From positions 1 through 15,364 of the forward strand of contig JADYXV010000389.1 of NCBI GenBank assembly GCA_020853995.1: DNA of 15,364 nt, given 5' to 3'. Positions within the stretch are counted from its first letter, which is position 1; each line of letters opens with the position of its first letter. Positions 1 to 7,207 of this stretch are shown here, one piece after another. A program made the translations under genes and the position numbers. Under the pieces are notes generated by a model. It made no database searches. It saw nothing but the letters and a program-made list of their open reading frames with translations, and was not told where the DNA came from. This DNA is from Novosphingobium sp. (GTDB lineage Bacteria > Pseudomonadota > Alphaproteobacteria > Sphingomonadales > Sphingomonadaceae).

Positions 1-490
1 CGAACGCGGCCTGATCCGGCGTGTTCGGCCCGCGCTTGATGAAACACTGGCGGATGACCGGCATGGACTCGACCACAGCTTTGCCCAAGCCGTCCATTGT
101 CACGGGCACATCGCGCCAGCCGATCAGTTCCTGACCTTCCTTGGCGATGAACTTTTCGAAAAATTCGGTGACAAATAGCCGTGCGGCTTCGTCCTGCGGC
201 AGGAAACACATGGCCACGGCGTAATCGCCCGGCTGCGGCAGTTCCTTGCCTTCGGATGTTGCCCATTTGCGGAACAACAGGTCCGGAATCTGGATCAGGA
301 TGCCCGCGCCATCGCCCAGCAACGGATCAGCGCCCACCGCGCCGCGATGGTCAAGATTGCGCAGAATTTCCAGTGCCTGATCAACAATGGAATGACTTTT
401 TCGGCCTTTGATATGGGCGACAAAGCCCACGCCACAGGCGTCATGTTCATTACGTGGATCGTATAGGCCCTGAACCGGCGGAAATCCCAT
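1..490 (-). CDS. gltB: Glutamate synthase (NADPH) large subunit, N-terminal fragment cut by window edge
   Basis: About 163 codons are visible, read leftwards from ATG at 488-490, with no stop before the window edge. The protein begins MGFPPVQGLYDPRNEHDACG and continues GVGFVAHIKG, NLDHRGAVGADPLLGDGAG and LIQIPDLLFRKW, which is the class II glutamine amidotransferase (N-terminal nucleophile) domain of GltB. The enzyme converts glutamine plus 2-oxoglutarate to two glutamates in ammonia assimilation. In this family a short propeptide is removed so that a cysteine becomes the N-terminal nucleophile; here that is Cys19 in the EHDACGVGF motif, giving an 18-residue propeptide, shorter than the E. 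coli one. The ATG was chosen because the conserved LYDP motif starts eight residues later; a modest AGGA lies about 11 bases upstream. The rest of the gene, and any gltD, lie outside the window. Confidence 0.95.
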   Translation of the reverse strand, partial: MGFPPVQGLYDPRNEHDACGVGFVAHIKGRKSHSIVDQALEILRNLDHRGAVGADPLLGDGAGILIQIPDLLFRKWATSEGKELPQPGDYAVAMCFLPQDEAARLFVTEFFEKFIAKEGQELIGWRDVPVTMDGLGKAVVESMPVIRQCFIKRGPNTPDQAAF

Positions 491-775
491 TTCGAAGTTT
501 GTCCTACATCCAAAAAGAGGAGTGACGCGCGAATCACGACGCCCGAAAGGCGACGAAAGTTGCGCGGAGGACCCCCATGACTGCAGGAAAGTTATTTTGC
601 AACTGCGCTGCAAGGGCAAGCGCGTGGTTAAGTCCGGAAATACGGTTGCGATACGGCAGAAAGGGCCGAATTTCGGCGCTTTTGCGGCAGAAAGTCACCA
701 AAAGGTGAGGATCGGCGGCTTGTGCGAACGATGCGTGAATGCAGAGCCCGTCACTCCCGAAGCATAATCAGCAAA
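491..775. other. Intergenic spacer upstream of gltB
   Basis: This 285-bp stretch separates gltB from the next gene upstream on the same strand. No convincing protein is seen in it. It should hold the gltB promoter and the 3' end of the upstream transcript. Visible structures are small: a 13-nt palindrome (GCCGAA-T-TTCGGC, 665-677), a TCACC-AAAA-GGTGA hairpin (695-708) and TTGCA/TGCAA arms around 597-613. None has the T-run expected of a minus-strand intrinsic terminator, and no clear promoter box could be assigned. Confidence 0.5.
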
Positions 776-2617
776 TCAGCCCCGCGCAGTCATCCGTTGC
801 AGCGTTTCCAGCGCCGCACGCAAAGCACGGTCTGCCTCTTCGGCATCAGGCATTGCGGGGGCTTGAGCTTGAGGTTGAACCGCCGATTGCCCAAACGGCT
901 GGGCAAAAGGCTGGGTTGCAGGACCAGCTTCTTGCGCGGACGAGGCTTGTATCGAAGGTGCCGCACGGCCCGGTGATGCCAATGGCGAGCCGGGTACCGG
1001 CACAACCGAAGGCCGTTCGAACGGACGCGATGTAGCGACACCTGTCTGTGCCGGAAGTGCAGGAATTGGCGTAGTAGGCATCGCTGCGGCCCTTGCGGCT
1101 TCAACAGGCCAGGGCGCTTCCTGGCCCGGAAAAACGACAGCATGTTCGATCGCGGCTTCTTCATCATACATGCTGTCATCGATGCGCAGCGGCTCGCGCC
1201 GTTGAACAACGGGCGCCATGTCCAGCAGCGAAGGATAGCAATCCTCGGCAACTTCGGGTTCAGGTGCCCCGTCATTGGTGACTCCGAAAGCTTCTGCAAT
1301 CTGGTCAGACTTGCGCGCCAGCAGGGGTGACATGCGCAAGAAGCGCTCCAGACCGGCGTCCGGCTCCTGCTCGTCACCCAATTCGTCCCCGTCCGCTTCA
1401 ATTTCATCGAACGATTGGAGCGGCTGGAGGATGGCTGGGCGCAATTGTACAACGCGCTCAGGCTCTTCGGGCGCGTAGGCCGCAGGAATGGGGGCGCTTT
1501 CCTCAACAAGCTCCACCGGACCATCCGCGTCGGGGATTTCGGATTGCAGCACAGCGTCCGACGATGTTTCGAACCGCGCCATTGCGGGCACCATCACCGG
1601 GGCTGATGCAACAAGTTCGGGCGCTTTGGGTTGCGTATGTTCAATCCGCTCCGGGCGCACCTCGCGGCGTGAAATCGCCAAAGCGAGGCGTTCGACAAGC
1701 TGGACCAACCCCAGGCTCTCCAGCGGAGCGCCATCAATCGGCGTGGCATCAACCGTGCGGGCCTGAAGGAACGGCGCTGGCGGTACAGGTGCAGGTTGGA
1801 CGAATGCCTGCCGGACCTGGTCTGGTGCAGCCAGTGCAGGCTCTTCAGCCGCTTGCTGCGCCTCAGTCTCACGGTACGCACCGGCTTCGGCTTCGACATC
1901 CGGTTCGGCTTCCAACGCATTGAACGGGGCAAATTCGTCGGCCTGCTCAAACTCCTGGCGTGGAGCGGCGAACGCGGGCTGCGAAGTCATCAAAGGCGCA
2001 GGTTCAATGGCGCTGGCTTCTTCCAAAAACAAATCCAGCCCAAGCGGATCGACGGCCTTGGCCTCGGCCCGATGCGGGGTTTGGGCAGGAGAAAGCTGGA
2101 AATCCTGCCTTTCTTCAAGAACAGGGGCTTGTTCGATTGGCGGGGCCAGGAAAACTGGCGCTTCTATGGCAGCCGGTTCTTCGATCTGCGTCAAGGAACG
2201 ACGGCGCTGATTGGTCTCTTCGGTAAAGGGGGCATCCAGCGGTGCGCCAAGGTCCTTTGTTGCATTGATCGGTTGGCGTGCCGCAGTTGCATCCGCACCA
2301 GCTTTTTTGCCAGGACCGCGCATCCGTTCAGGCGACTCACCTTTTTCACGGCCAAGGAACCGGCCCACAGCATATCCGAAAACAGCACCAACGCCCAACA
2401 TGGCAACGGCAAAGATGATCCGTGTCGTGAACCCAAGCGGCGGCGCGGCGGCAGGAATCCAAGCCGGAATCCCCAGCGTCAGAACCGGCCCTTCAAGCAG
2501 CGCGGGTGCAGTGGCAAAGCTGCCCAATCCCAGAAGCGTCGCAAACCACAAGGCGGTTACGAGCGGAAACAGCGGGTTCGCAGTGATGGGCTTGGGCTTG
2601 CGCTTTGTCGCAGTCAC
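776..2617 (-). CDS. Hypothetical membrane-anchored protein with long disordered Ala/Pro/Glu-rich tail
   Basis: I do not recognise a named family. Read from a GTG at 2615-2617 it has 613 residues. Residues about 15-40 and 65-90 are hydrophobic and look like two transmembrane helices with a short loop between; an Arg/Lys-rich stretch follows. Then come roughly 500 residues of low-complexity Ala, Pro, Glu and Gln sequence, likely disordered. Three short islands look less random: ESLGLVQLVERLALAISRR (about 300-318), LERFLRMSPLLARKSDQIAE (about 423-442), and the C-terminal helix ADRALRAALETLQRM. An in-frame TTG at 2665 would add 16 residues, but it has no ribosome-binding site, whereas AGGA lies 10 bases before the GTG and the sequence from there (VTATKRKPKPITANP) reads like a natural N-terminus. 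It lies 61 bp downstream of the glycosyltransferase on the same strand and may be co-transcribed. Function unknown; a membrane scaffold or tether is only a guess. Confidence 0.8.
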   Translation of the reverse strand: MTATKRKPKPITANPLFPLVTALWFATLLGLGSFATAPALLEGPVLTLGIPAWIPAAAPPLGFTTRIIFAVAMLGVGAVFGYAVGRFLGREKGESPERMRGPGKKAGADATAARQPINATKDLGAPLDAPFTEETNQRRRSLTQIEEPAAIEAPVFLAPPIEQAPVLEERQDFQLSPAQTPHRAEAKAVDPLGLDLFLEEASAIEPAPLMTSQPAFAAPRQEFEQADEFAPFNALEAEPDVEAEAGAYRETEAQQAAEEPALAAPDQVRQAFVQPAPVPPAPFLQARTVDATPIDGAPLESLGLVQLVERLALAISRREVRPERIEHTQPKAPELVASAPVMVPAMARFETSSDAVLQSEIPDADGPVELVEESAPIPAAYAPEEPERVVQLRPAILQPLQSFDEIEADGDELGDEQEPDAGLERFLRMSPLLARKSDQIAEAFGVTNDGAPEPEVAEDCYPSLLDMAPVVQRREPLRIDDSMYDEEAAIEHAVVFPGQEAPWPVEAARAAAMPTTPIPALPAQTGVATSRPFERPSVVPVPGSPLASPGRAAPSIQASSAQEAGPATQPFAQPFGQSAVQPQAQAPAMPDAEEADRALRAALETLQRMTARG

Positions 2618-2678
2618 GGGCGGTGCATCCTGTCTTTCAAAATTGCGGAACAGCTTGGCATTCAAGTGGCTCGACGAT

Positions 2679-3908
2679 TTACGCCGCCGCAGCCTCCATT
2701 TTGAAATGTGGTATCAGGGCTTGGTAAACGACTTGATAACGTCTGACATTCGCGGCCCAGTCATGATGCTGCCCCACCCACTGGCGGGCGCGGATGCGCT
2801 GCTCTGGCCAGTCGGCTTGTGCCGTCAGCACTTGCGCCATCGCGGCTGCCAAGCCTGCCGGATTATCTGCAGGGAACAGGGTGCCGGTCACGCTGTCGCG
2901 GATCAGCTCGCGGTGGCCGCCAACGTCTGATGCCGCCACAAGCTTGCCTTGTGCCATCGCTTCCAGCGGCTTTAGCGGCGTGACCAGTTCGGTCAGCCGC
3001 ATGGCTTTGCGCGGATAGCACACCACGTCGACGAGAGAATAATACCGGTCAACCTGGGTATGGGGCACACGGCCGACAAAGCGGATTGCCTCTGCCGCTG
3101 GGGATGCTTCGGCCTGCGCGCGCAATGCCGCTTCGGCCGGGCCGCCACCCACCATCAGCAAGCGTGCGCCCGGCACTTTTGCCACAATCGTCGGCATCGC
3201 TGCGATCAGATCATCAAGGCCTTCATAGGGGTAAAAGCTGCCGAGGAAGCCGATCACAGGTCCATCCCCAAGCGCCAGTTCTTGGGCCAATGCCTGATCG
3301 CGCGGCAATGGATCGCCAAACAGATCAAGATCGACGCCATTGGGCATGATCGAGATTTTATCGGGCGCAAAGCCGCGTGCAATCAGATCATGGCGCAGCC
3401 CTTCGCAGATGGTCACAACCCTGTCCGCGCCGCTGACAACATCGTTTTCCAGAACGCGCGTCAGCCAATATTTGGCGCTGCCTTCGCGGCCCGTACCATT
3501 GCCAGCGGCTGCATCTTCCCAGAATGCACGGATTTCATAGACCACCGGAATGCCAAGCCGCCGCCCTGCCCGGACCGCAGCCATTCCGCATAGCGACGGC
3601 GAATGGGCGTGCAGAACATCAGGCTGCCATTCGCGCGCAATTTCGACGATGCGTTCTGCCAGTGCTGAAACCTCACCCCATTCGCGCAAGAGCGGCAGGC
3701 CTTGGGCGACGCCGGGCGTGCGATAGAATTGCAACCCGTCGACCATATCGGAAAGCGCGCCGGTCGCTGGCCCTTCCTGGCGCAGACCGGTAACCGCGCG
3801 CACTTCGATGCCCATCGTTTGCTGGGCTTTCAGGATCGCGCGTGTGCGGAATGTATAGCCGCTTTGTAGCGGCAGCGAATGGTCAAGGACATGAAGTACG
3901 CGGTTCAT
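2679..3908 (-). CDS. Family 4 glycosyltransferase, PEP-CTERM/XrtA (exosortase A)-associated type
   Basis: The 409-residue protein opens MNRVLHVLDHSLPLQSGYTF, the hallmark start of the exosortase A-associated glycosyltransferase family (TIGR04063-type, Daro_2409 family). It is expected to transfer a sugar from a nucleotide donor to a lipid-linked glycan at the cytoplasmic face during exopolysaccharide assembly. Visible GT-B features include HAHSPSLCG in the N-terminal domain (about 101-109), IMPNGVDLDLFGDP (about 187-200), GFLGSFYPYEGLDDL (about 220-234) and the C-terminal donor-site segment TPLKPLEAMAQG (about 310-321). The ATG at 3906-3908 was preferred over an in-frame GTG 18 bases upstream because family members start just before the LHVLDHS motif; neither has a strong ribosome-binding site. 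It is divergent from the microprotein and O-ligase pair, with only 68 bp between starts, so the two units may share control. Confidence 0.9.
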   Translation of the reverse strand: MNRVLHVLDHSLPLQSGYTFRTRAILKAQQTMGIEVRAVTGLRQEGPATGALSDMVDGLQFYRTPGVAQGLPLLREWGEVSALAERIVEIAREWQPDVLHAHSPSLCGMAAVRAGRRLGIPVVYEIRAFWEDAAAGNGTGREGSAKYWLTRVLENDVVSGADRVVTICEGLRHDLIARGFAPDKISIMPNGVDLDLFGDPLPRDQALAQELALGDGPVIGFLGSFYPYEGLDDLIAAMPTIVAKVPGARLLMVGGGPAEAALRAQAEASPAAEAIRFVGRVPHTQVDRYYSLVDVVCYPRKAMRLTELVTPLKPLEAMAQGKLVAASDVGGHRELIRDSVTGTLFPADNPAGLAAAMAQVLTAQADWPEQRIRARQWVGQHHDWAANVRRYQVVYQALIPHFKMEAAAA

Positions 3909-3976
3909 GGCCACTATTACTGGCACAACAAGGCTTAACGCCGCGTCAACCTCAATGCTTTAGCGAGGAGGCAGCC
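3909..3976. promoter_or_regulatory. Divergent intergenic region of the glycosyltransferase and O-ligase units
   Basis: Only 68 bp separate the two divergent starts, so both promoters must lie here or inside the opposite gene. On the plus strand GAGGAGG at 3964-3970 is an unusually strong ribosome-binding site for the microprotein that begins at 3977. No confident -35/-10 pair was found. Confidence 0.45.
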
Positions 3977-4141
3977 ATGATCGACAAGTTCACGCTTTTT
4001 GTGCCACACCTGCTGATGGCCATTGCCGTCTGGCGGTTGTTGCGCCGCGCGGATCTCGACGACGATCCCTCGCTGCCCCGCCGCAAACAAGGCTTCCGGG
4101 AAAAACGCGGGCCTGACGATCAGGGCGGACGCAATGCTTGA
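3977..4141 (+). CDS. 54-residue single-pass membrane microprotein overlapping the O-ligase start
   Basis: The ATG at 3977-3979 follows GAGGAGG with six bases of spacing, the best ribosome-binding site in this part of the window. The product starts MIDKFTLFVPHLLMAIAVWR: residues about 5-22 form one hydrophobic helix, followed by a charged tail (RRADLDDD, RRKQGFREKRGPDDQ) likely to be cytoplasmic. Its TGA (4139-4141) lies inside the O-ligase gene: the ATG of the ligase at 4134 precedes the stop, giving an 8-base overlap, so translation of the ligase is probably coupled to this frame. I do not recognise a family. It could be a small partner of the ligase or glycan-export machinery, or mainly a translational leader. 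The strong ribosome-binding site and overlap argue that it is translated; a function is not shown. Confidence 0.7.
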   Translation: MIDKFTLFVPHLLMAIAVWRLLRRADLDDDPSLPRRKQGFREKRGPDDQGGRNA

Positions 4142-5516
4142 TCTGTTTCTGCTCAGCTGCGTGCTGGCCTTTATCGGAGCCGGCTTTCGCAAGCCGTTCA
4201 TCTTCGTGCTGGCCTATACTTACATAGACATCGTCTCGCCGCAGAAAGTCAGCTGGGGTATCCTCAGCCATATTCCGGTATCGTTGATCGCATTCCTGTG
4301 CGCGTTCGGCGCGTGGTTCGTGGCTGATGACAAAAGCGGCACCCGGTTCTCGCTTCGCCAGTTCCTGCTGCTGCTCTTGCTCGTCTATTGCGGTCTGACC
4401 ACGCAAACGGCTGATTTCCCGCTGGAGGCTGGCGAAAAGTGGGCGTGGGTGTGGAAGGCGCTGCTGTTTGCGCTGTTCCTGCCGCTGACTTTGCGCACCC
4501 GGCTGCGTATCGAAGCACTGACCCTGATCATGGTGCTTTCGGTTGGTGTCATCGTAATCGGCGGTGGTATAAAAACGCTGACCGGCGGCGGCGGCTATGG
4601 CGAATTGCGCCTGCTGGTGGACAACAATACCGGCCTTTACGAAAGCTCGATCATATCGGCAGTGGCCATCGCGGTAATCCCGCTGGCACTGTGGGCCTCG
4701 CGGTTCGGCACAATCTTTCCGCCCGAATGGCGCGTGACGGCATTTGCCTGGGCACTGTGCTTTGCCTGTGCCCTTATGCCCATCGGCACAGGTGCCCGGA
4801 CCGGTCTGGTCTGCGTTGCAGTTCTGGCAGTGCTTGTTCTGCGCACGGCAAAACGGCGCGTCCTGATTGTGTCGCTGATGGCGGCAGGGGCGCTGGTATC
4901 GATCCCGCTACTGCCCGCAGACTTTGTCGCGCGGATGAGCACGATCAACAATCACCAGTCCGATCAATCCGCATCAACCCGCGTGGCTGTGTGGCGCTGG
5001 ACGCTCGAATTTGTCGAAAACCGCCCGTTCGGCGGCGGCTTTGATGCCTATCGGCAGAACCGCATCGAATACAATACGGTCGAGGCCAAATCGGCTGGCG
5101 ACAACAATACGGCACTGGAATACAAACCCGTCGTCGATCAGGCGCGGGCATACCATTCCAGCTATTTCGAAATGTTGGGCGAACAGGGCTATCCCGGCCT
5201 TGTAATCTGGCTCGCGCTGCATTTGCTGGGGGTGTGGCAAATGGAAGTCCTGCGCCGCCGCTATCGCAAGGAAACGTCCGAAGAGTTCCGCTGGGTATCC
5301 CCTTTGGCCGAAGCGCTGCAACAAGCGCAGATCATTTACCTTGTGGGTTCAACTTTCGTCGGCATCGCGTTCCAGCCGTTCTGTTACATGCTGGTCGGCC
5401 TGCAATGCGGATTGTGGGGCTATATCAAGCGCGTAACCACCGCCACACCTGAGCCATTCCTGAAGAAGTCGGCCGCGCAACCGGCGGCTGTGCCCCGGCG
5501 CACTGTAGCCGGATAA
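4134..5516 (+). CDS. Putative O-antigen-ligase-like O-glycosylation ligase, exosortase A (XrtA)-associated
   Basis: A 460-residue polytopic inner-membrane protein beginning MLDLFLLSCVLAFIGAGFRK. Its layout matches the exosortase A-associated O-ligase family (TIGR03097-type, Wzy_C/WaaL superfamily): about ten hydrophobic segments, the conserved FIFVLAYTYIDIVSPQ near residues 22-37, a large loop between about residues 265 and 350, and AYHSSYFEMLGEQGYPG at about 339-355, where ligases of this superfamily carry an important periplasmic histidine. GARTGL at about 220-225 is the arginine-bearing segment typical of the family. It is expected to polymerise or transfer lipid-linked glycan in the periplasm. 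Longer in-frame ORF sequence exists upstream to 4023, but it is the out-of-frame shadow of the microprotein gene; the family starts at the ATG used here. The ribosome-binding site is weak, fitting coupling to the upstream microprotein. The C-terminus is a short basic, Ala/Pro-rich tail. Confidence 0.9.
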   Translation: MLDLFLLSCVLAFIGAGFRKPFIFVLAYTYIDIVSPQKVSWGILSHIPVSLIAFLCAFGAWFVADDKSGTRFSLRQFLLLLLLVYCGLTTQTADFPLEAGEKWAWVWKALLFALFLPLTLRTRLRIEALTLIMVLSVGVIVIGGGIKTLTGGGGYGELRLLVDNNTGLYESSIISAVAIAVIPLALWASRFGTIFPPEWRVTAFAWALCFACALMPIGTGARTGLVCVAVLAVLVLRTAKRRVLIVSLMAAGALVSIPLLPADFVARMSTINNHQSDQSASTRVAVWRWTLEFVENRPFGGGFDAYRQNRIEYNTVEAKSAGDNNTALEYKPVVDQARAYHSSYFEMLGEQGYPGLVIWLALHLLGVWQMEVLRRRYRKETSEEFRWVSPLAEALQQAQIIYLVGSTFVGIAFQPFCYMLVGLQCGLWGYIKRVTTATPEPFLKKSAAQPAAVPRRTVAG

Positions 5517-5563
5517 TGTTAGCCTGAACATGCTTGCGCTGTAATGGGCTTGCCGCCAAGGTA

Positions 5564-5573
5564 GGAGCGCTCC
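5564..5573. repeat. Perfect 10-bp palindrome in the leader of the MaoC gene
   Basis: GGAGCGCTCC is its own reverse complement and lies 23 bp before the MaoC start, between the O-ligase and MaoC genes. It may be a small operator or chance; no further support. Confidence 0.3.
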
Positions 5574-5596
5574 CTTGTCAGAAGTTGCGCATAGCC

Positions 5597-6058
5597 ATGT
5601 CGAACTCCGTTGCCGCCAAAGATGTCGCAGCCATGGTTGGCACCATCATCGGCACCTCTCGATGGATTGAAATTACACAGGAACGGGTGAACGCCTTTGC
5701 ACAGGCCACCGGTGATTTCCAATTCATCCACGTCGATCCTGAACGCGCAAAGCTGACCCCGTTCGGGGGGACGATTGCACACGGATTCCTGACGCTCTCA
5801 TTGCTTTCTTTAATGATCGAGGAAAGCGACTGTCCGAAAGTGGCGGACATCAAGATGGGCGTGAATTATGGCAGCAACCGCACGCGCTTTCTTGCGCCGG
5901 TGCGTGTCGGAAAGCGCATCCGTGGCATGTTCAAGCTGCTGGAAATGGAAGAAAAGCGGCCGGGCCAATGGCAGCAGACGATGGAAGTCACCGTCGAGAT
6001 CGAGGGTGAGGACAAACCGGCATTGGTCTGCGACTGGATCGCCCAGTTCTTTATCTGA
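5597..6058 (+). CDS. MaoC-family (hot-dog fold) dehydratase / (R)-specific enoyl-CoA hydratase-like
   Basis: A 153-residue soluble protein starting MSNSVAAKDVAAMVGTIIG. It carries the MaoC hydratase signature ATGDFQFIHVDPERA with the Asp-x4-His dyad (Asp40, His45) followed by TPFGGTIAHGFLTLSLL, in which the GTIAHG segment is also typical. The family hydrates trans-2-enoyl-CoA thioesters to (R)-3-hydroxyacyl-CoA; PhaJ-type members feed polyhydroxyalkanoate synthesis, others serve fatty acid breakdown. A PHA depolymerase is 2.3 kb away, but the genes are not in one operon, so a link is only an inference. The ATG was chosen because the protein then matches the usual length of single-domain members (about 150 residues); its ribosome-binding site is poor. 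An in-frame ORF extension upstream to 5534 lacks family similarity. The gene ends convergently with the GH16 gene, with 99 bp between stops. Confidence 0.9.
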   Translation: MSNSVAAKDVAAMVGTIIGTSRWIEITQERVNAFAQATGDFQFIHVDPERAKLTPFGGTIAHGFLTLSLLSLMIEESDCPKVADIKMGVNYGSNRTRFLAPVRVGKRIRGMFKLLEMEEKRPGQWQQTMEVTVEIEGEDKPALVCDWIAQFFI

Positions 6059-6157
6059 TCGCACCCGTTTTTCGACGGCGAATGCAAGACGACGCGCGAT
6101 ACTGAAGCACGGCCCCGCCACTCCGCCAGCGACGGACAGGCAGGGCCAGAACTGGAA

Positions 6158-7084
6158 TCAGGGGGCGGTATAGCCATAGCCGTGTGCGACCATGACCAGT
6201 TTCTCGTTGGATTTCAGCGGGGTCCATTTGCCAACCCAATCCACAAAGTTGCCCCAATCCGACCGCGCGGGCCACATCGAGATGATCGGCCGCATGTCTG
6301 ATGTCGGGAAAAAGCCCATCGTGTTCTTGTCAAAGGTGTGGACCAGTACACCGTCGAGGTACATCTTGATCGTCCCCGAACTTTGCGACACCTGAATGCC
6401 GAACCGTTTGCGCTGGCCCGACATGTCAACGCCTGCGAACAAACGTTGGGTCTTGGACACGTGCAACCCGTTGACATATTTATGCACTGTCACGTCCAGC
6501 CCCTTGCGGCCGGCATATTCGAAGTCGATTTCGTCCCGCGTGGAATTGTTGTAAAGCCAGAGGGGCGCAACCACGAGGCCGTCCCGCAGCTTCGGCAAAG
6601 TGACGATTGCTTCCCACAACCCGTCCTTGGCGGCACGAATGCCTGCCTCTGCCTTCAGTTCGGGCGCCGCAGCGGCGTCCAATGTGAAGTTGACGTCGCC
6701 ATTCGTCGCCCTGGTAACGCGGTTGTACCGCCACGGGGTAAAGCTCATCGCATTGGCCCATTCGGAGGCATGCCAGTTGCCCGCATAATTCCACAGCCGC
6801 ATGTTCGATAGATCCAGCGGCGGCAATGTCGCCAGCCGCACAGCGGTTACGGTTGCACCGGACGTGGCTGATGGCGCGGGCGTTGGTTGCGCTACCGGTG
6901 TGACTGCTTTGGCCGGGGGCTTGGGCAACGTCACGACCGGGGCGGCTTTCACAACCTTCTTTTCGACCTTCGTGACCGATTTGGCAGAGGCTTTGGTAGA
7001 ACCAGTCGTTGGCAAGGTGGCTGCAAAAGCACCAACCGCAAAAACACACAGCGTCGAAGCTGCAATCAAAGCACGCGTCTTCAT
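6158..7084 (-). CDS. Secreted glycoside hydrolase family 16-type protein
   Basis: The 308-residue protein has an N-terminal signal peptide (MKTRALIAASTLCVFAVGAF, predicted cleavage after about Ala21-22), a Lys/Ala/Pro-rich linker to about residue 85, and a concanavalin A-like domain to the end. DEIDFEYAG (about 184-192) holds the GH16 catalytic pattern E-x-D-x-E as Glu185, Asp187 and Glu189: nucleophile, assisting acid and acid/base in the family. Flanking GLWEAIVTLPKLRDGLVVAP and MYLDGVLVHTFD also fit GH16 strands. Such enzymes cleave or transglycosylate beta-glucans and galactans, and several process bacterial exopolysaccharide; given the neighbouring glycosyltransferases and O-ligase, trimming the local surface glycan is likely but unproved. 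AGGAGG six bases before the ATG makes the start secure. It follows the GT2 gene on the same strand with a 123-bp gap. Confidence 0.87.
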   Translation of the reverse strand: MKTRALIAASTLCVFAVGAFAATLPTTGSTKASAKSVTKVEKKVVKAAPVVTLPKPPAKAVTPVAQPTPAPSATSGATVTAVRLATLPPLDLSNMRLWNYAGNWHASEWANAMSFTPWRYNRVTRATNGDVNFTLDAAAAPELKAEAGIRAAKDGLWEAIVTLPKLRDGLVVAPLWLYNNSTRDEIDFEYAGRKGLDVTVHKYVNGLHVSKTQRLFAGVDMSGQRKRFGIQVSQSSGTIKMYLDGVLVHTFDKNTMGFFPTSDMRPIISMWPARSDWGNFVDWVGKWTPLKSNEKLVMVAHGYGYTAP

Positions 7085-7207
7085 TCCGCCCTCCTGAGCA
7101 ATGAGGACTTATGTAAGCATCAGAAATTCCAAAGAAGTTTCAGAACATCGCTACCGATCCTTAACTTCTTCGCGAGCGAGGTAGGCCCAGCTTCTGGCTT
7201 GGCGGCT

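Noticed and set aside
1327..1923. Possible Pro/Arg-rich protein on the plus strand
   Set aside because: It is antisense to the disordered tail of the long membrane protein and reflects its low-complexity codons.
1796..2930. Two long open frames on the plus strand (1796-2704 and 2211-2930)
   Set aside because: Both are antisense to the long membrane protein and the 3' end of the glycosyltransferase gene; composition is Arg/Gly/Ser-rich without motifs.
4023..4133. N-terminal extension of the O-ligase
   Set aside because: These codons overlap the microprotein gene in another frame, begin MPSGGCCAARIS and have no membrane or family character; the family starts at 4134.
5575..5664. A 30-codon His-rich leader peptide beginning TTG after AGGAG, before and into the MaoC gene
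   Set aside because: The spacing from AGGAG is good, but the start is TTG, the frame ends inside MaoC and no histidine-related gene is nearby; chance is the simpler reading.
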